Assembly (NCBI RefSeq): GCF_011801125.1
Contig: NZ_CP046171.1
Coordinates: forward strand, 496,001-560,000
From: Nocardia brasiliensis
Lineage (GTDB): Bacteria; Actinomycetota; Actinomycetes; Mycobacteriales; Mycobacteriaceae
Direction: 5' to 3'
DNA: 64,000 nucleotides
How positions within the stretch are numbered: the first letter of the stretch is position 1; each line of letters opens with the position of its first letter. The translations under genes and the position numbers were made by a program. Below are positions 34,307 to 44,578 of the stretch, in pieces. The notes under the pieces were generated by a model. It did no database searches. It was not told the origin of the DNA and saw nothing but the letters and a program-made list of their open reading frames with translations.

Positions 34307-35910
34307 TTGTTGCCTCCCTTGAGTTTCAGAACAGCCGGAATGTCTATGCGGCGCAGGCCGCGGGCACCGGCGGCGCGCATGGCGCCGACCGCGAACAGCA
34401 GCTTGGGCATCTGGTACGGGAACCAGAACAGCTCCTTCTGCTGCGTGGGCAGGATCGGCGTCGTAATCGCTTGCTGGCGACAGTATTTGCGGACACCGTC
34501 GGCGCCGCCCCAGCGCGCGCCGACACCGGACTGACCCCAGCCGCCCATCGGCAGCGCGAAGCTGAACAGATTGCTGAAGACGTCGTTGATGTTGACCGCG
34601 CCCGCGTTGAGCTGGCGGGCCACCCGCTCGCCCCGCTCCTTGTCCCCGGTCCACACCGAGGCGGACAGGCCGTAGATCGAATCATTCGCCAGCCGAATGG
34701 CTTCCGCCTCGTCGGCCACCTTCATCACCGGCAGCGTCGGGCCGAAGGTCTCCTCGGTGACACACGACATCGTGTGGTCGACGTCGACCAGCACGGTCGG
34801 CTCGAAGGCGGTGCCGAACCCGGCCCGCTTGCCGCCGGTGAGTACCTTCGCGCCTGCCGCGACGGCCTCCTCGACATGGCGTTGCACGATCGCCGCCTGG
34901 TTCTCGTTGGCCAGCGCGCCGACGTCGTGTCTGGACTCGCGATCGTCGATACCTTGGCGCAGCGCTTTGACATTCGCGGTCAGCTTGGCCACGAACTCGT
35001 CGTAGACCGGCGCCTCGACGTACACCCGCTCCACCGAGATGCACACCTGGCCCGAGTTGAACATGCCGCCGAAGGTGATGCCGTGCGCGGCGCGATCGAG
35101 ATCGGCGTCGGCGAGCACGATGGCCGGGTCTTTGCCGCCGAGCTCGAGGCTGTACGGAACCATGCGCTCGGCACAGGCCACCGCGATCCGGCGGCCGGTC
35201 GCGGTGGAGCCGGTGAACTGGATGTAGTCGGCGTTGTCGACAACCGCGGCGCCGGTCGCGCCCGCGCCGGTGACCACGGCGAGCACCGGGGGCGCACCGA
35301 TTTCGGCCCAGCCCCTTGCCAATTCGAGCGCGGACAGCGGCGTAACCTCGGACGGTTTCAAGATCACCGCGGCACCGGCGGCCAGCGCGGGGAACACATC
35401 GAGCGCGGGCATCGCGAGCGGGAAGTTCCACGGGGTGATCACCCCGACGACCGGGTACGGCTTGTACACGGTGGTCAGCTTCTTGACCCGGGCCAGCGGA
35501 CTGTGCGGCGAGGGGTGGTCGTCGCCGAGGAACTTCGCCGCACGGCGCGCGTAATAGCCGACCAGGTCGGTCGCGAATGCCGGGTCGATCAGCGAATCCA
35601 CCCGGGGCTTACCGGTTTCCGACTGCACCACATCGGCGATCCGCTCGGTGTTGTCGATCAGCCAGTCCTGCAGTTTCAGCAGCCATTGCTTGCGCCCGTC
35701 GGCGCCGATCGCCTCCCACTCCGGTTGATACAGGCGCAGCTCGCGGACCTTGGCCGCGACGTCGTCGGCGCTCACCACGGGGACCGTGCCGACCAGCGCA
35801 CCGTTGCCGGGGTTGCGCACCTCGATGGTGGTGGGTGCGGGCTGTTTCGTGGTCGCCTTGCGCGCCTGCGCCTTTTTCGCCGTGCCGGCTGCGGGCGTGG
35901 TATCGGTCAT
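34303..35910 (-). CDS. NAD(P)-dependent aldehyde dehydrogenase (succinate-semialdehyde type)
   Basis: 535 residues. Catalytic Cys290 (NSGQVCISVERVYV) and general base Glu256 (SLELGGKDP) are present, with ITPWNFPLAMPALDVFPALAAG and FTGSTATG for cofactor binding. The N-terminal 25 residues are Lys/Ala/Thr-rich, and the C-terminus (after about 470) carries a basic tail QQKELFWFPYQMPKLLFAVG longer than in classical enzymes. From memory, this resembles actinobacterial semialdehyde dehydrogenases with a membrane-associating tail. GAGGAG lies eight bases before the ATG. The divergent PucR-type gene is the likely regulator. Confidence 0.9.
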   Translation of the reverse strand: MTDTTPAAGTAKKAQARKATTKQPAPTTIEVRNPGNGALVGTVPVVSADDVAAKVRELRLYQPEWEAIGADGRKQWLLKLQDWLIDNTERIADVVQSETGKPRVDSLIDPAFATDLVGYYARRAAKFLGDDHPSPHSPLARVKKLTTVYKPYPVVGVITPWNFPLAMPALDVFPALAAGAAVILKPSEVTPLSALELARGWAEIGAPPVLAVVTGAGATGAAVVDNADYIQFTGSTATGRRIAVACAERMVPYSLELGGKDPAIVLADADLDRAAHGITFGGMFNSGQVCISVERVYVEAPVYDEFVAKLTANVKALRQGIDDRESRHDVGALANENQAAIVQRHVEEAVAAGAKVLTGGKRAGFGTAFEPTVLVDVDHTMSCVTEETFGPTLPVMKVADEAEAIRLANDSIYGLSASVWTGDKERGERVARQLNAGAVNINDVFSNLFSFALPMGGWGQSGVGARWGGADGVRKYCRQQAITTPILPTQQKELFWFPYQMPKLLFAVGAMRAAGARGLRRIDIPAVLKLKGGNK

Positions 35911-35964
35911 CGTTTTTCTCCTCGTGGTCGTGCTGATCCGGGTGCACGCTGGGGGCCGTCGCCA

Positions 35965-36030
35965 CCGCGCCCTGAGTGGGAACCACGGAGACGCCGCGCC
36001 CTGACGGAAACACGGAGCCGCCGCGCCCTG
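35965..36030. repeat. Imperfect tandem repeats upstream of aldehyde dehydrogenase
   Basis: CCGCGCCCTG occurs at 35965, 35994 and 36021, spaced 29 and 27 bases; the first two copies are also followed by a shared cacggag. The array lies between the divergent aldehyde dehydrogenase and PucR-type genes, so regulator binding is plausible. Confidence 0.5.
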
Positions 36031-36125
36031 GGCGGGCACGTGTGAAAGACGCCACTGATATATGAGCGTGGCACAATCGACCTGGAGTTTCTTGGCTCTG
36101 TTTGTCAACTGGAACGAGCAATTTT

Positions 36126-37475
36126 GTGTCTGAAGTACAAAATGGCGGGCATGTGACCAGCGCATCATCGGGGCGGGCCGCGGCGGACCTCGAGGTGGTC
36201 CGCGACTGGCTCGCCGAATACGTCTACGAGACGATGCGTGCCGAGACGCTCGAACAGATCGTGACGCGCCTCGACAGCGCGATCGTCGCGCGGGTGCCCG
36301 AGCTCGCCGACCGGGACATGCGCCGTGACCTGGCCGCGAGCACGCGCGCGCACGCCAGGCTCATGCTCAGCGGAATCACCAGTGACACCTACGAATTCAC
36401 GGTGCCGGAGGAGGCGCACGCGTTCGCCAGGACGATCGCGCGGCGCGGCTTCGAACTGCGCGTGCTGTTGCGGACCTACCACGTCGGGATGGAGGGCGTG
36501 CTCGACTACATGGCCGACGCGATCGATCAGCGGGAGACGCCGCAGGAGATCGAGCGCGCGGTGCTGTTGCGGATCTTCGAGCGCTCGACGAAATGGGTCA
36601 GCACCTCGGTCGAACTGCTCACCGAGACCTACATGGAGGAGCGGGAGCGGGTCATGCGGGCCGCGCTCAACCGGCGCACCGAGACGATCCGCGCGCTGCT
36701 CGCCGGCGCCGAGCTGGACGCCGAGCAGGCCTCGGTCCGGCTCGGTTACCGGCTCGGGCAGTGGCACGTGGCCTTCGTGCTGTGGACCGACGAGGGCGAA
36801 TCAGGCAGCGGGGACGGCGAAGCCATCGGGGTGCTGGAGCGGGTCGCCGCCCGGATCGCGGCGGGTATCGGCAGCAGTCGGGTGCTCACGGTGGCCTCCG
36901 GCGCCAGCGGCATGTGGGCCTGGGCCGGGCTCGACGAGGCGCCGAATTCCGAGGGGGGACAGGCTAATCGAGGTGCGACGGGGGAGCCCGGTGGGTTCGA
37001 GCGGAGTGCGGCCGCACTGGTCGAGGCGCCCGTGCGGGTGGCGTTCGGCGTCCCGGCGGGACAGCTCGCCGGATTCCGGCAGAGTCATCGTGAGGCGGTG
37101 GCCGCCCGGCAGGTCGCCGAGCGCGGCCCGGCCCGCGGCGAACGCGTCATCGGCTATCGCGACGTGGAGATCGCGTATCTGGCCGGTGTCGACGAGACGG
37201 CCATGCGCGGACTGATCGCCAGGGAATTGCGGTCGCTGTCCGGCACGGACGCGAACGCGGCACGGCTGCGCGAGACGCTGCACGCCTACCTGAAGAGTCA
37301 TCGCAGCCCGGAGGCCACGGCGAAACTGCTCGGAGTACACAAGAACACGGTGCGCTACCGGATCCAGCGGATCGAGGAACTGCTCGGTCATCCGATCGAA
37401 CAGCGCAGTTCGGCGCTGGAACTGGCCTTGGACTGCGTGGCCGCCTACGGCACGGCCGCCCTGCCTACCGGATGA
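36126..37475 (+). CDS. PucR/CdaR-type helix-turn-helix regulator
   Basis: 449 residues from GTG 36126. An N-terminal helical sensor region (LEVVRDWLAEYVYETMRAETLEQIV to TYMEERERVMRAALNRR) is followed by a GGDEF-related middle domain (GRLGQWHVAFVLW, RVAFGVPAGQLAGFRQSHREAVAARQVA) and a C-terminal PucR HTH (HRSPEATAKLLGVHKNTVRYRIQRIEELLGHPI). It is divergent from the dehydrogenase operon and probably controls it through the repeats between them. The start is uncertain: GTG 36153 and TTG 36102 are in frame and none has a strong ribosome binding site. Confidence 0.88.
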   Translation: MSEVQNGGHVTSASSGRAAADLEVVRDWLAEYVYETMRAETLEQIVTRLDSAIVARVPELADRDMRRDLAASTRAHARLMLSGITSDTYEFTVPEEAHAFARTIARRGFELRVLLRTYHVGMEGVLDYMADAIDQRETPQEIERAVLLRIFERSTKWVSTSVELLTETYMEERERVMRAALNRRTETIRALLAGAELDAEQASVRLGYRLGQWHVAFVLWTDEGESGSGDGEAIGVLERVAARIAAGIGSSRVLTVASGASGMWAWAGLDEAPNSEGGQANRGATGEPGGFERSAAALVEAPVRVAFGVPAGQLAGFRQSHREAVAARQVAERGPARGERVIGYRDVEIAYLAGVDETAMRGLIARELRSLSGTDANAARLRETLHAYLKSHRSPEATAKLLGVHKNTVRYRIQRIEELLGHPIEQRSSALELALDCVAAYGTAALPTG

Positions 37476-37736
37476 TCACTCGGCCGCGTCGCCCGCGGCC
37501 ACCCGCCGCAGCGGCGGCTCGGTCGGCGCGAGCGCGGGGCGATCGGGTAGGTCGGCAAGCAGCTGCGTGGTTGCCGCGGCGATGGCAGTGACGGCCTTGT
37601 CGACAGCTGCCTTGGTGGTGGTGCTCAGGCCGGACACACCACCGACCGTGCGCACGTACTGCAGTGCGGCAGCATAGATTTCCTGCTCGGTAGCGGCAGG
37701 CTCCAAGCCACGGAGGAGGGTGATGTTGCTACTCAT
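37476..37736 (-). CDS. DUF2277 family protein
   Basis: 86 residues: MSSNITLLRGLEPAATEQEI, YAAALQYVRTVGGVSG, and AAVDKAVTAIAAATTQLLADL match the DUF2277 pattern (short N-terminal motif, then FEPPAT-like and AALQFVRK-like segments). The family is common in actinobacteria and has no established function. Its stop codon directly abuts that of the PucR-type gene. The C-terminal Pro/Ala tail is variable. Confidence 0.75.
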   Translation of the reverse strand: MSSNITLLRGLEPAATEQEIYAAALQYVRTVGGVSGLSTTTKAAVDKAVTAIAAATTQLLADLPDRPALAPTEPPLRRVAAGDAAE

Positions 37737-37851
37737 GCGAGCACAGTAGCTCTCTGGCCCGGTATGCGGCAGGGCAAGAAAGTCCTCGGCCGAAATTCGA
37801 ACGCGGGCAATTGGGCCGCGGCGAACCACACCACGCCGCAGGCACGGCCAA

Positions 37852-37857
37852 TAGACT
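37852..37857 (+). promoter_or_regulatory. -10 element, probable leaderless start of DUF1266 gene
   Basis: TAGACT followed after seven bases by the ATG at 37865, with no Shine-Dalgarno sequence. Confidence 0.45.
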
Positions 37858-37864
37858 CGGGCTC

Positions 37865-38701
37865 ATGCCTGCCCGCGGTGTACCCACGTTGACGACCTTC
37901 CCGTACGACGAACTGGATCAGCGCGAAGAGGACCATTGGTCCGGCGCGGCGGTCGCCGACGACGAATTACGAGCGCTCGCGCTCGGCGCGTTCTACTCGG
38001 CCCGCTGGGACGCCTTCCACGACGCGCTGCTGCTCGGCCCGGAGCGCGAGCATCCGCTCGGCGACCGCAGAGAGCTGGCCATCGACACGCTCACCGGCGC
38101 CTGGGGCATCACCGACGGCACCGAGGCGCAGGCCTCCATGGAGCAGCTGCTCGACGGGATGCACGCGCCGCTGTACGCGCTGGTCCACCCGCTGGTGATG
38201 GCCTCGATCAACGCCAGCGAGCGCGACCGCTTCGGCGAGCGGGCCGATCGGCACCGCGCCTTCCTGCGGCAGGTCGGGTCCTTCCGCGGCATGGACAACC
38301 CCGAGGCGCTGGTGCGCGACTACGACATCTGGTCGCAGGCGATCAAGATCGGGTTCACCGATCATCTCGCGCGCCCGCTGCCCAGCGATATCCACGCCTG
38401 GGATCTGGCCAGGGTGGTCGCGGTCGCGCGGATGGCCTTCACCGCAGGCTACCTCGACGCGGATCTGGCCTGGGACTATCTCGCGCGGGCGCTGCCCATC
38501 GCCCAGGCCAAATACCGCAACTGGCGCCAATTCGGCGACGCCTACCTGACCGGCTGGACCTACTGGCAGGCCTGCGAGGACCTGGCGGAACTGAAGAACG
38601 GCGGGGTCGACCGGCGGATGGAACTGCTGCGGCTGTGGATGCGTCCGACCAGCCCGTGGCGGCGCATCAGCCTGACCCCGACACCCGTCGCGCAACCCTG
38701 A
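37865..38701 (+). CDS. DUF1266 domain protein
   Basis: 278 residues. The DUF1266 pattern is visible as ALGAFYSARWDAFHDALL, DTLTGAWGITDGTEA, then HAWDLARVVAVARMAFTAGYLDADLAWDYLARALPIAQ and YRNWRQFGDAYLTGWTYWQA. The family occurs in bacteria with varied context, some near secretion or toxin loci, and has no assigned activity. It has no signal peptide or membrane segments. It faces the SHOCT-like gene with 18 bases between their stops. Confidence 0.75.
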   Translation: MPARGVPTLTTFPYDELDQREEDHWSGAAVADDELRALALGAFYSARWDAFHDALLLGPEREHPLGDRRELAIDTLTGAWGITDGTEAQASMEQLLDGMHAPLYALVHPLVMASINASERDRFGERADRHRAFLRQVGSFRGMDNPEALVRDYDIWSQAIKIGFTDHLARPLPSDIHAWDLARVVAVARMAFTAGYLDADLAWDYLARALPIAQAKYRNWRQFGDAYLTGWTYWQACEDLAELKNGGVDRRMELLRLWMRPTSPWRRISLTPTPVAQP

Positions 38702-38719
38702 CCGGCGGACCCCCGGTCG

Positions 38720-39667
38720 CTACCCGCCGTCGGGTAGCGACCGGAGGATGCCGCGGCCGTAACGCTGGAACTGCGCGTCGTCCACCATGCCGAGCGAGTG
38801 CCGCTCGACCAGCAGTTCCCACTCCGAATACAGCTGTGCCACACCGGGATCGGCCGGGCCGGCGGCGCCGTCGGCGGAATCGCGGCGCACCGCGAAATTC
38901 ACCGCGAGCGTGACGCGCTCGGTGTCGGCCCGGTCCGCGCCGGTGAAACGTAGCGTGACGTTGCCGTCGTGCACTTCCATGCCCGCCTCGCCGCGCGGCG
39001 CGCCGATCTCGCCCGCCGCGGCCGGCGTGCCATCGGTGTTACGTGCCCACAGCACCGCGGGAATCGGCAACTCGTGCGCGTAGCGGTTGCTCGCGCCGAT
39101 CGAGATGAACAGCAGCCGTCCGGTCGTGGCGGCGAGCAGGCCGGGGCCGTTGCCCGCGGGCGGGTGCGCCACCGCGATGGCGGTCTCGAGTACGTATTCG
39201 TCCGGCGTGACGTAGCGGTGCAGCGCGGCGATGGCCGCCTTCGCCTCGCGATGCGGCGCCATCCTGCGCACCGCGCGCTCCACATCCGCCCGGGTCGGCC
39301 CGGACTTGCCCCAGGTGGGCGCGGGCGGATTGAGGTCGGGCGCGGCGACATCGATGCGCTGCGTGGCCAGGATCTGGCCGTTGATCCGGTCCACGATCTC
39401 GCTCGCCGCGGGCACGTCGTGCTCGGCGATGAGCACCGGTAGCGGCGTACGGTCCGCGGGCACCCCGGTCAGCACCGGTGTCGGATATCTCAGGTAGATC
39501 TCGATGACCACCGCGTCGTCGGCGCGCCGATTCAACCGGACCTTGAGCAGGTCCGAAACCGGTACGTCGAGTACCCGCTCACCATCGGATCCCGGACGCA
39601 GGACGATCAATCTTCCGCGTCCGTGACGGAGAATCGCCGTGGGTGTCCGTAGTTCGACTATGTCCAT
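38720..39667 (-). CDS. Hypothetical protein with SHOCT-like C-terminus
   Basis: 315 residues, not recognised as a named family. The N-terminus (IVELRTPTAILRHGRGRLIVLRPGS) and the middle (LAATTGRLLFISIGASNRYAHELPI) look like two PH-like beta-barrel segments of the kind seen in bacterial bPH proteins. The last 28 residues (EWELLVERHSLGMVDDAQFQRYGRGILRSL) have the spacing of a SHOCT oligomerisation motif. AGGGGG sits almost against the ATG. It is divergent from ftsH, sharing its 282-base upstream region. Confidence 0.55.
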   Translation of the reverse strand: MDIVELRTPTAILRHGRGRLIVLRPGSDGERVLDVPVSDLLKVRLNRRADDAVVIEIYLRYPTPVLTGVPADRTPLPVLIAEHDVPAASEIVDRINGQILATQRIDVAAPDLNPPAPTWGKSGPTRADVERAVRRMAPHREAKAAIAALHRYVTPDEYVLETAIAVAHPPAGNGPGLLAATTGRLLFISIGASNRYAHELPIPAVLWARNTDGTPAAAGEIGAPRGEAGMEVHDGNVTLRFTGADRADTERVTLAVNFAVRRDSADGAAGPADPGVAQLYSEWELLVERHSLGMVDDAQFQRYGRGILRSLPDGG

Positions 39668-39949
39668 ACCCCCTGCGCTCTTGTTGTGTCGTCGCTCACG
39701 ATAGGCCGAACATGCCATGATTGTGACCACTTGGAGTAACACAGCCGGGGGACTTCGGGAACCACCGACGTCCCTTCGCCGTTTACCTCTTTAACTGCAC
39801 CTGCAGCCGAACTGCGCGATGTATCGACTAGACCGTACGCGGTAACGTGGCATGTCCGCATCCGAACCCTCCCGGAGCCGGACGCGCCCGACGCATCGCT
39901 TGCACGAACCGGAGACACCGGAAAGGACTGGCCGGCCGGCCGACGCTCT

Positions 39950-42352
39950 ATGAACCGCAAGACAGTGTTTCGCACCCTGGCCATAGTCTCGGGCATTCTG
40001 CTCGTGATCTATGCGTTCAGCTACTTCGGCAATGACACGCGCGGCTGGAAGAACGTCGACACATCCGTCGCTTTGAGCCAGCTGACCGACAAGAACAACG
40101 TCGAGAACGTCCAGATCGATGACCGCGAGCAGCAGCTGCGGATCGAGCTGAAGAACGGCAACGACGCGACCGGTGGGCAGAACAAGATCATTGCGAAGTA
40201 CCCCGGCGGCAGCCAGACCGCCAGCCAGGTCTTCGACGCCGTGAAGGCCTCCGGCGCGCCCTACAACACCGTGGTCAAGCAGGAGAGCTGGCTCACCCAG
40301 ATCCTGCTGTTCGTGCTGCCGATGATCATCCTGCTCGGTCTGTTCATCTTCGTGATGGCGCGCATGCAGGGCGGCGGTCGCGGCGGCATGATGGGCTTCG
40401 GCAAGTCGAAGGCTAAACAGCTGTCCAAGGACATGCCCAAGACCACGTTCGCGGACGTGGCCGGTGCCGACGAGGCGGTCGAAGAGCTCTACGAGATCAA
40501 GGACTTCCTGCAGAATCCGGTGCGCTACCAGGCGCTCGGCGCGAAGATCCCCAAGGGCGTGCTGCTGTACGGCCCGCCCGGCACCGGTAAGACGCTGCTC
40601 GCGCGTGCCGTCGCCGGTGAGGCGGGCGTGCCGTTCTTCACCATCTCCGGTTCGGACTTCGTCGAGATGTTCGTCGGTGTCGGCGCCTCCCGCGTGCGCG
40701 ACCTGTTCGAGCAGGCCAAGCAGAACAGCCCCTGCATCATCTTCGTCGACGAGATCGACGCGGTCGGCCGCCAGCGCGGCGCCGGCCTCGGCGGCGGTCA
40801 CGATGAACGTGAGCAGACCCTGAACCAGCTGCTCGTCGAGATGGACGGCTTCGGCGACCGCACCGGCGTCATCCTGATCGCCGCGACCAACCGGCCCGAC
40901 ATCCTGGACCCGGCGCTGCTGCGTCCCGGCCGTTTCGACCGGCAGATCCCGGTCGGCAACCCCGACCTGGCCGGTCGGCGCGCGATTCTGCGGGTGCACT
41001 CGCAGGGCAAGCCGATCTCGCCCGACGCCGACCTCGACGGCCTGGCCAAGCGCACGGTCGGCATGTCCGGCGCCGACCTGGCCAACGTCATCAACGAGGC
41101 CGCGCTGCTCACCGCGCGCGAGAACGGTGCCGTCATCACGGGCGAATCGCTCGAGGAGTCGGTGGACCGGGTGGTCGGCGGTCCGCGCCGCAAGAGCCGG
41201 ATCATCAGCGAGCACGAGAAGAAGATCACCGCGTACCACGAGGGCGGGCACACCCTGGCCGCCTGGGCGATGCCCGACATCGAGCCCGTCTACAAGGTGA
41301 CCATCCTGGCTCGCGGCCGCACCGGCGGACACGCCATGACGGTGCCCGAGGACGACAAGGGTCTGATGACCCGTTCGGAGATGATCGCCCGCCTGGTGAT
41401 GGCGATGGGCGGCCGCGCGGCCGAGGAACTGGTGTTCCACGAGCCGACCACCGGCGCCTCCTCCGACATCGACCAGGCCACCAAGATCGCCCGCGCGATG
41501 GTCACCGAGTACGGCATGAGCGCGCGCCTCGGCGCGGTGCGCTACGGCCAGGAGGCGGGCGATCCGTTCCTCGGCCGTTCGATGGGCCAGAGCTCGGACT
41601 ACTCGCACGAGGTCGCCGGCGCCATCGACGAAGAGGTGCGCAACCTGATCGAGGCCGCGCACACCGAGGCGTGGGCCATCCTCAACGAGTACCGCGACGT
41701 GCTCGACGTGCTGGCGACGGCGCTGCTCGAGCGGGAGACCCTGCACCGCAAGGAACTCGAGACGCTGCTGGCCACCGTGGAGAAGCGGCCGAGGATCACC
41801 GCGTTCAACGACTTCGGTGACCGCGTTCCGTCCAACAAGCCGCCGGTGAAGACCCCGGGCGAGCTGGCCATCGAGCGTGGCGAGCCGTGGCCGCCGCCGG
41901 AGCAGGTGCCCGCGCCGCTGCCCGCGGGCGCGGCCAGGGAAGGCCAGCCCGCCAACGGTTATCCGGAGGAGGGCGGCTACAACGCCCAGCCGCAGTACGG
42001 TGGCTACCCGGCACCGCCCGCGACCGGATACCCGCTGCCGCAGGCGCCCGCCCCGGGCTACCCGCAGCGCGGTGGCACGCACGGCTCACGTCCGGACTAC
42101 GGCGCCCCGGCCGGTTGGTCGGCGCCCGGTTGGCCGCCGCGCGACGAGCAGCAGCCCGGCCAGCCGAGCGGCTGGACCGAACAGCCGCAGCGCGGTGGTC
42201 ACCAGCAGTGGGCGCCCCAGGGCGGCCCGCAGGACGGCTACGACCGGCGCGGTAACTACGGCGAACGCCCCGGCTACGACGAGCAGGGCCGCCCGAACCA
42301 GAACGGTGAGGGCGAGAGCAACGAGTGGGATGGACCGAACGGTCGGCACTGA
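39950..42352 (+). CDS. ftsH: ATP-dependent zinc metalloprotease FtsH
   Basis: 800 residues. A first membrane helix (7-27), periplasmic domain and second helix (about 120-137) precede the AAA domain (Walker A GPPGTGKT at 208-215, Walker [32 protein letters not shown]). The M41 protease site is His430-Glu431-Gly-Gly-His434. After about 615 there is a 180-residue Pro/Gly/Gln/Tyr-rich tail typical of mycobacterial FtsH. It degrades membrane and regulatory proteins. It heads the folate region as in Rv3610c-Rv3606c. No strong ribosome binding site is seen before ATG 39950. Confidence 0.97.
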   Translation: MNRKTVFRTLAIVSGILLVIYAFSYFGNDTRGWKNVDTSVALSQLTDKNNVENVQIDDREQQLRIELKNGNDATGGQNKIIAKYPGGSQTASQVFDAVKASGAPYNTVVKQESWLTQILLFVLPMIILLGLFIFVMARMQGGGRGGMMGFGKSKAKQLSKDMPKTTFADVAGADEAVEELYEIKDFLQNPVRYQALGAKIPKGVLLYGPPGTGKTLLARAVAGEAGVPFFTISGSDFVEMFVGVGASRVRDLFEQAKQNSPCIIFVDEIDAVGRQRGAGLGGGHDEREQTLNQLLVEMDGFGDRTGVILIAATNRPDILDPALLRPGRFDRQIPVGNPDLAGRRAILRVHSQGKPISPDADLDGLAKRTVGMSGADLANVINEAALLTARENGAVITGESLEESVDRVVGGPRRKSRIISEHEKKITAYHEGGHTLAAWAMPDIEPVYKVTILARGRTGGHAMTVPEDDKGLMTRSEMIARLVMAMGGRAAEELVFHEPTTGASSDIDQATKIARAMVTEYGMSARLGAVRYGQEAGDPFLGRSMGQSSDYSHEVAGAIDEEVRNLIEAAHTEAWAILNEYRDVLDVLATALLERETLHRKELETLLATVEKRPRITAFNDFGDRVPSNKPPVKTPGELAIERGEPWPPPEQVPAPLPAGAAREGQPANGYPEEGGYNAQPQYGGYPAPPATGYPLPQAPAPGYPQRGGTHGSRPDYGAPAGWSAPGWPPRDEQQPGQPSGWTEQPQRGGHQQWAPQGGPQDGYDRRGNYGERPGYDEQGRPNQNGEGESNEWDGPNGRH

Positions 42353-42366
42353 CCCACGGGCGGCAT

Positions 42367-42388
42367 CGCCCGGCCACCCGGCCGGGCG
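42367..42388. terminator. Hairpin between ftsH and folE
   Basis: CGCCCGGCC, loop ACCC, GGCCGGGCG. A strong stem 14 bases after the ftsH stop but without a T-tract. A TAGGCT hexamer at 42435-42440 may be a -10 giving folE its own promoter. Confidence 0.4.
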
Positions 42389-42496
42389 AGCTGTCGTCTC
42401 CGGGCCTGTCGCGCTCGTCGAGAGCGGTGCCGATTAGGCTCGATCACCGGGGTGCCGAATGATTGCCGGCATCCGAGATTTTGGAGGTGTCCTCGA

Positions 42497-43180
42497 TTGT
42501 CGGCCAACAATCACCTCGGCGGTCCCGCGCTCGCCGGTGCGGACGGCACGGCCGGAAACGGGTCGGCCAACGGTGTGACCGGGGCCGAGCTGGTCGCGCT
42601 CGAGACAGGTAAACCGTTCGATCAGGCCAGAGCCGAGGCCGCGGTCCGGGAGTTGCTGATCGCCGTCGGCGAGGACCCCGATCGGCCGGGACTGCTCGAC
42701 ACTCCCGCCCGGGTCGCGCGCGCCTATCGCGAGATGTTCGCCGGACTCTACGTCGAGCCGGACGCGGTACTGAACACCACGTTCGACGAGGGGCATCAGG
42801 AGCTGGTGCTGGTTCGTGACATCCCCATGTACTCCACCTGTGAACATCACCTGGTCTCGTTCCACGGCGTCGCGCACGTCGGCTACATCCCCGGCAAGCA
42901 CGGCCGGGTGACCGGCCTGTCCAAGCTCGCCAGGGTGGTCGACCTGTATGCCAAGCGGCCGCAGGTCCAGGAGCGACTGACCAGCCAGATCGCCGACGCC
43001 GTCATGCGCAAGCTGGACCCGCGCGGCGCGATCGTGGTGGTCGAGGCCGAGCATCTATGCATGGCGATGCGCGGGATCCGCAAGCCCGGCGCGAGCACCA
43101 CCACCTCCGCGGTGCGCGGTCTGCTCCAGTCGAGTCCGTCGTCGCGTGCCGAGGCACTCGACCTCATCCTGCGGAAGTGA
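42497..43180 (+). CDS. folE: GTP cyclohydrolase I
   Basis: 227 residues. The catalytic zinc ligands are in YSTCEHHL and [44 protein letters not shown] is the family signature. It converts GTP to dihydroneopterin triphosphate, first step of folate synthesis. TTG 42497 with GGAGG ten bases upstream is preferred; a GTG at 42452, 11 bases after a TAGGCT hexamer, would add 15 residues and is an alternative. The first 30 residues are a variable Gly/Ala/Asn-rich extension. Confidence 0.95.
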   Translation: MSANNHLGGPALAGADGTAGNGSANGVTGAELVALETGKPFDQARAEAAVRELLIAVGEDPDRPGLLDTPARVARAYREMFAGLYVEPDAVLNTTFDEGHQELVLVRDIPMYSTCEHHLVSFHGVAHVGYIPGKHGRVTGLSKLARVVDLYAKRPQVQERLTSQIADAVMRKLDPRGAIVVVEAEHLCMAMRGIRKPGASTTTSAVRGLLQSSPSSRAEALDLILRK

Positions 43181-43265
43181 GCGACACCCGGATGATCGCG
43201 CGCGAGGGTCGGCGCCGCGGGGCGGTGCGCATCGCGACGTCGTGTCCGCGCCGCGGGGCGGCGTC

Positions 43266-44144
43266 ATGAATTTCGCGCGCGACGGTCGCCGCTGCGTGGT
43301 GATGGGCGTCGTCAACGTCACCAGCGACTCGTTCTCCGACGGCGGGCGCTATCTGGATCCCGAGCTCGCGATCGCGCACGGCGTCGAGCTGTACGCGGCG
43401 GGCGCGGACATCATCGACGTCGGCGGCGAATCGACCCGGCCCGGCGCGATCCGGGTCGACCCGGAAACCGAAGCGGCGCGGGTGGTTCCGGTGATCCGCG
43501 GCCTGGTCGCCGCGGGCGTGCCGACCAGCGTCGACACCATGCGTGCCGGGGTGGCCGAGGCCGCGCTGGCCGCCGGTGTCTCGGTGGTGAACGACGTGTC
43601 CGGCGGTCGCGCCGACCCCGGCATGGTGAAAGTCGTTGCCGCGGCTGAGGTTCCGTGGATTCTCATGCACTGGCGCGCGGGCGCCGACTACCGGCACACC
43701 GGCCCGGCCGATCACTACGACGACGTGGTCGCCGAGGTGCGCGCCGAACTGCACGGCCAGGTCGAGCTCGCGGTCGCGGCGGGGGTCGACCCGGCCCGGC
43801 TGATCCTCGACCCCGGCCTCGGCTTCGCCAAGAACGCCGAGCACAACTGGGCCCTGCTCGCCGCGCTCCCGGAGCTGGTCGACGCCGGTCTGCCGGTGCT
43901 GATCGGCGCCTCGCGCAAGCGCTTCCTCGGCGCGCTGCTCGCCGATGCCTCGGGCCCGCGCCCGCCGGACGGCCGCGAGAGCGCCACGGCGACCATCTCG
44001 GCGCTGGCCGCCCTGCACGGGGCCTGGGGGGTGCGCGTGCACGACGTGCGCGCCTCGCTGGACGCCATCACCGTCACCGACGCCTGGCAGCGCGCGGCCG
44101 CGGCACGCGCGCACGGACCGAGCTCGCTAGGAGCGCAGCGATGA
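43266..44144 (+). CDS. folP: Dihydropteroate synthase
   Basis: 292 residues. Signatures are [53 protein letters not shown] and GASRKRFLG. It joins p-aminobenzoate to hydroxymethyl-dihydropterin pyrophosphate and is the sulfonamide target. It follows folE by 85 bases containing a duplicated 14-mer (GCGCCGCGGGGCGG at 43212 and 43248). The start is ATG 43266, and its stop overlaps folB by four bases. Confidence 0.96.
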   Translation: MNFARDGRRCVVMGVVNVTSDSFSDGGRYLDPELAIAHGVELYAAGADIIDVGGESTRPGAIRVDPETEAARVVPVIRGLVAAGVPTSVDTMRAGVAEAALAAGVSVVNDVSGGRADPGMVKVVAAAEVPWILMHWRAGADYRHTGPADHYDDVVAEVRAELHGQVELAVAAGVDPARLILDPGLGFAKNAEHNWALLAALPELVDAGLPVLIGASRKRFLGALLADASGPRPPDGRESATATISALAALHGAWGVRVHDVRASLDAITVTDAWQRAAAARAHGPSSLGAQR

Positions 44145-44578
44145 GTGGAACCCGGACCGGTGCCGAGCGTTCGGCGGCCCAGCAGGACATCTCGATCGGG
44201 CGCGGTGCGCACCGGATCGAACTGCGCGGCCTGCGCGCGTTCGGCTACCACGGCGTGTTCGAGCACGAGCGGCGCGACGGCCAGGAGTTCGTCGTCGACC
44301 TGACCGTGTGGCTGGATTTCGCGCGTGCCGTCGCCACCGACGACATCGCCGACACCGTGCACTACGGCGAACTGGCCGACAATGCCGTGCGCATCATCGA
44401 GGGTCCGCCCCGCAACCTCATCGAGACCGTGGTGTCCGAGATCGCCGATGACGTGATGACCGACCCGCGGGTCACCGCGGTCGAGGCGGTGGTGCACAAG
44501 CCGTCCGCGCCCATTGCGCACACCTTCGCCGACGTCCGGGTCGTCGCCACCCGGTACCGCGAGGAGCGGCGGGAATGA
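44141..44578 (+). CDS. folB: Dihydroneopterin aldolase
   Basis: 145 residues: [34 protein letters not shown] carries the FolB signature with the tyrosine and catalytic glutamate region, then [27 protein letters not shown] and a late lysine (VHKPSAPI). It makes 6-hydroxymethyl-dihydropterin. The 20-residue N-terminal extension is variable. It overlaps folP and folK by ATGA four-base junctions, so the operon is tightly coupled. Confidence 0.95.
   Translation: MSGTRTGAERSAAQQDISIGRGAHRIELRGLRAFGYHGVFEHERRDGQEFVVDLTVWLDFARAVATDDIADTVHYGELADNAVRIIEGPPRNLIETVVSEIADDVMTDPRVTAVEAVVHKPSAPIAHTFADVRVVATRYREERRE

Noticed and set aside
39791..42082. 763-codon open frame antisense to ftsH
   Set aside because: Composition (Arg/Leu/Val/Asp-rich) has no family resemblance; it mirrors the FtsH codons.
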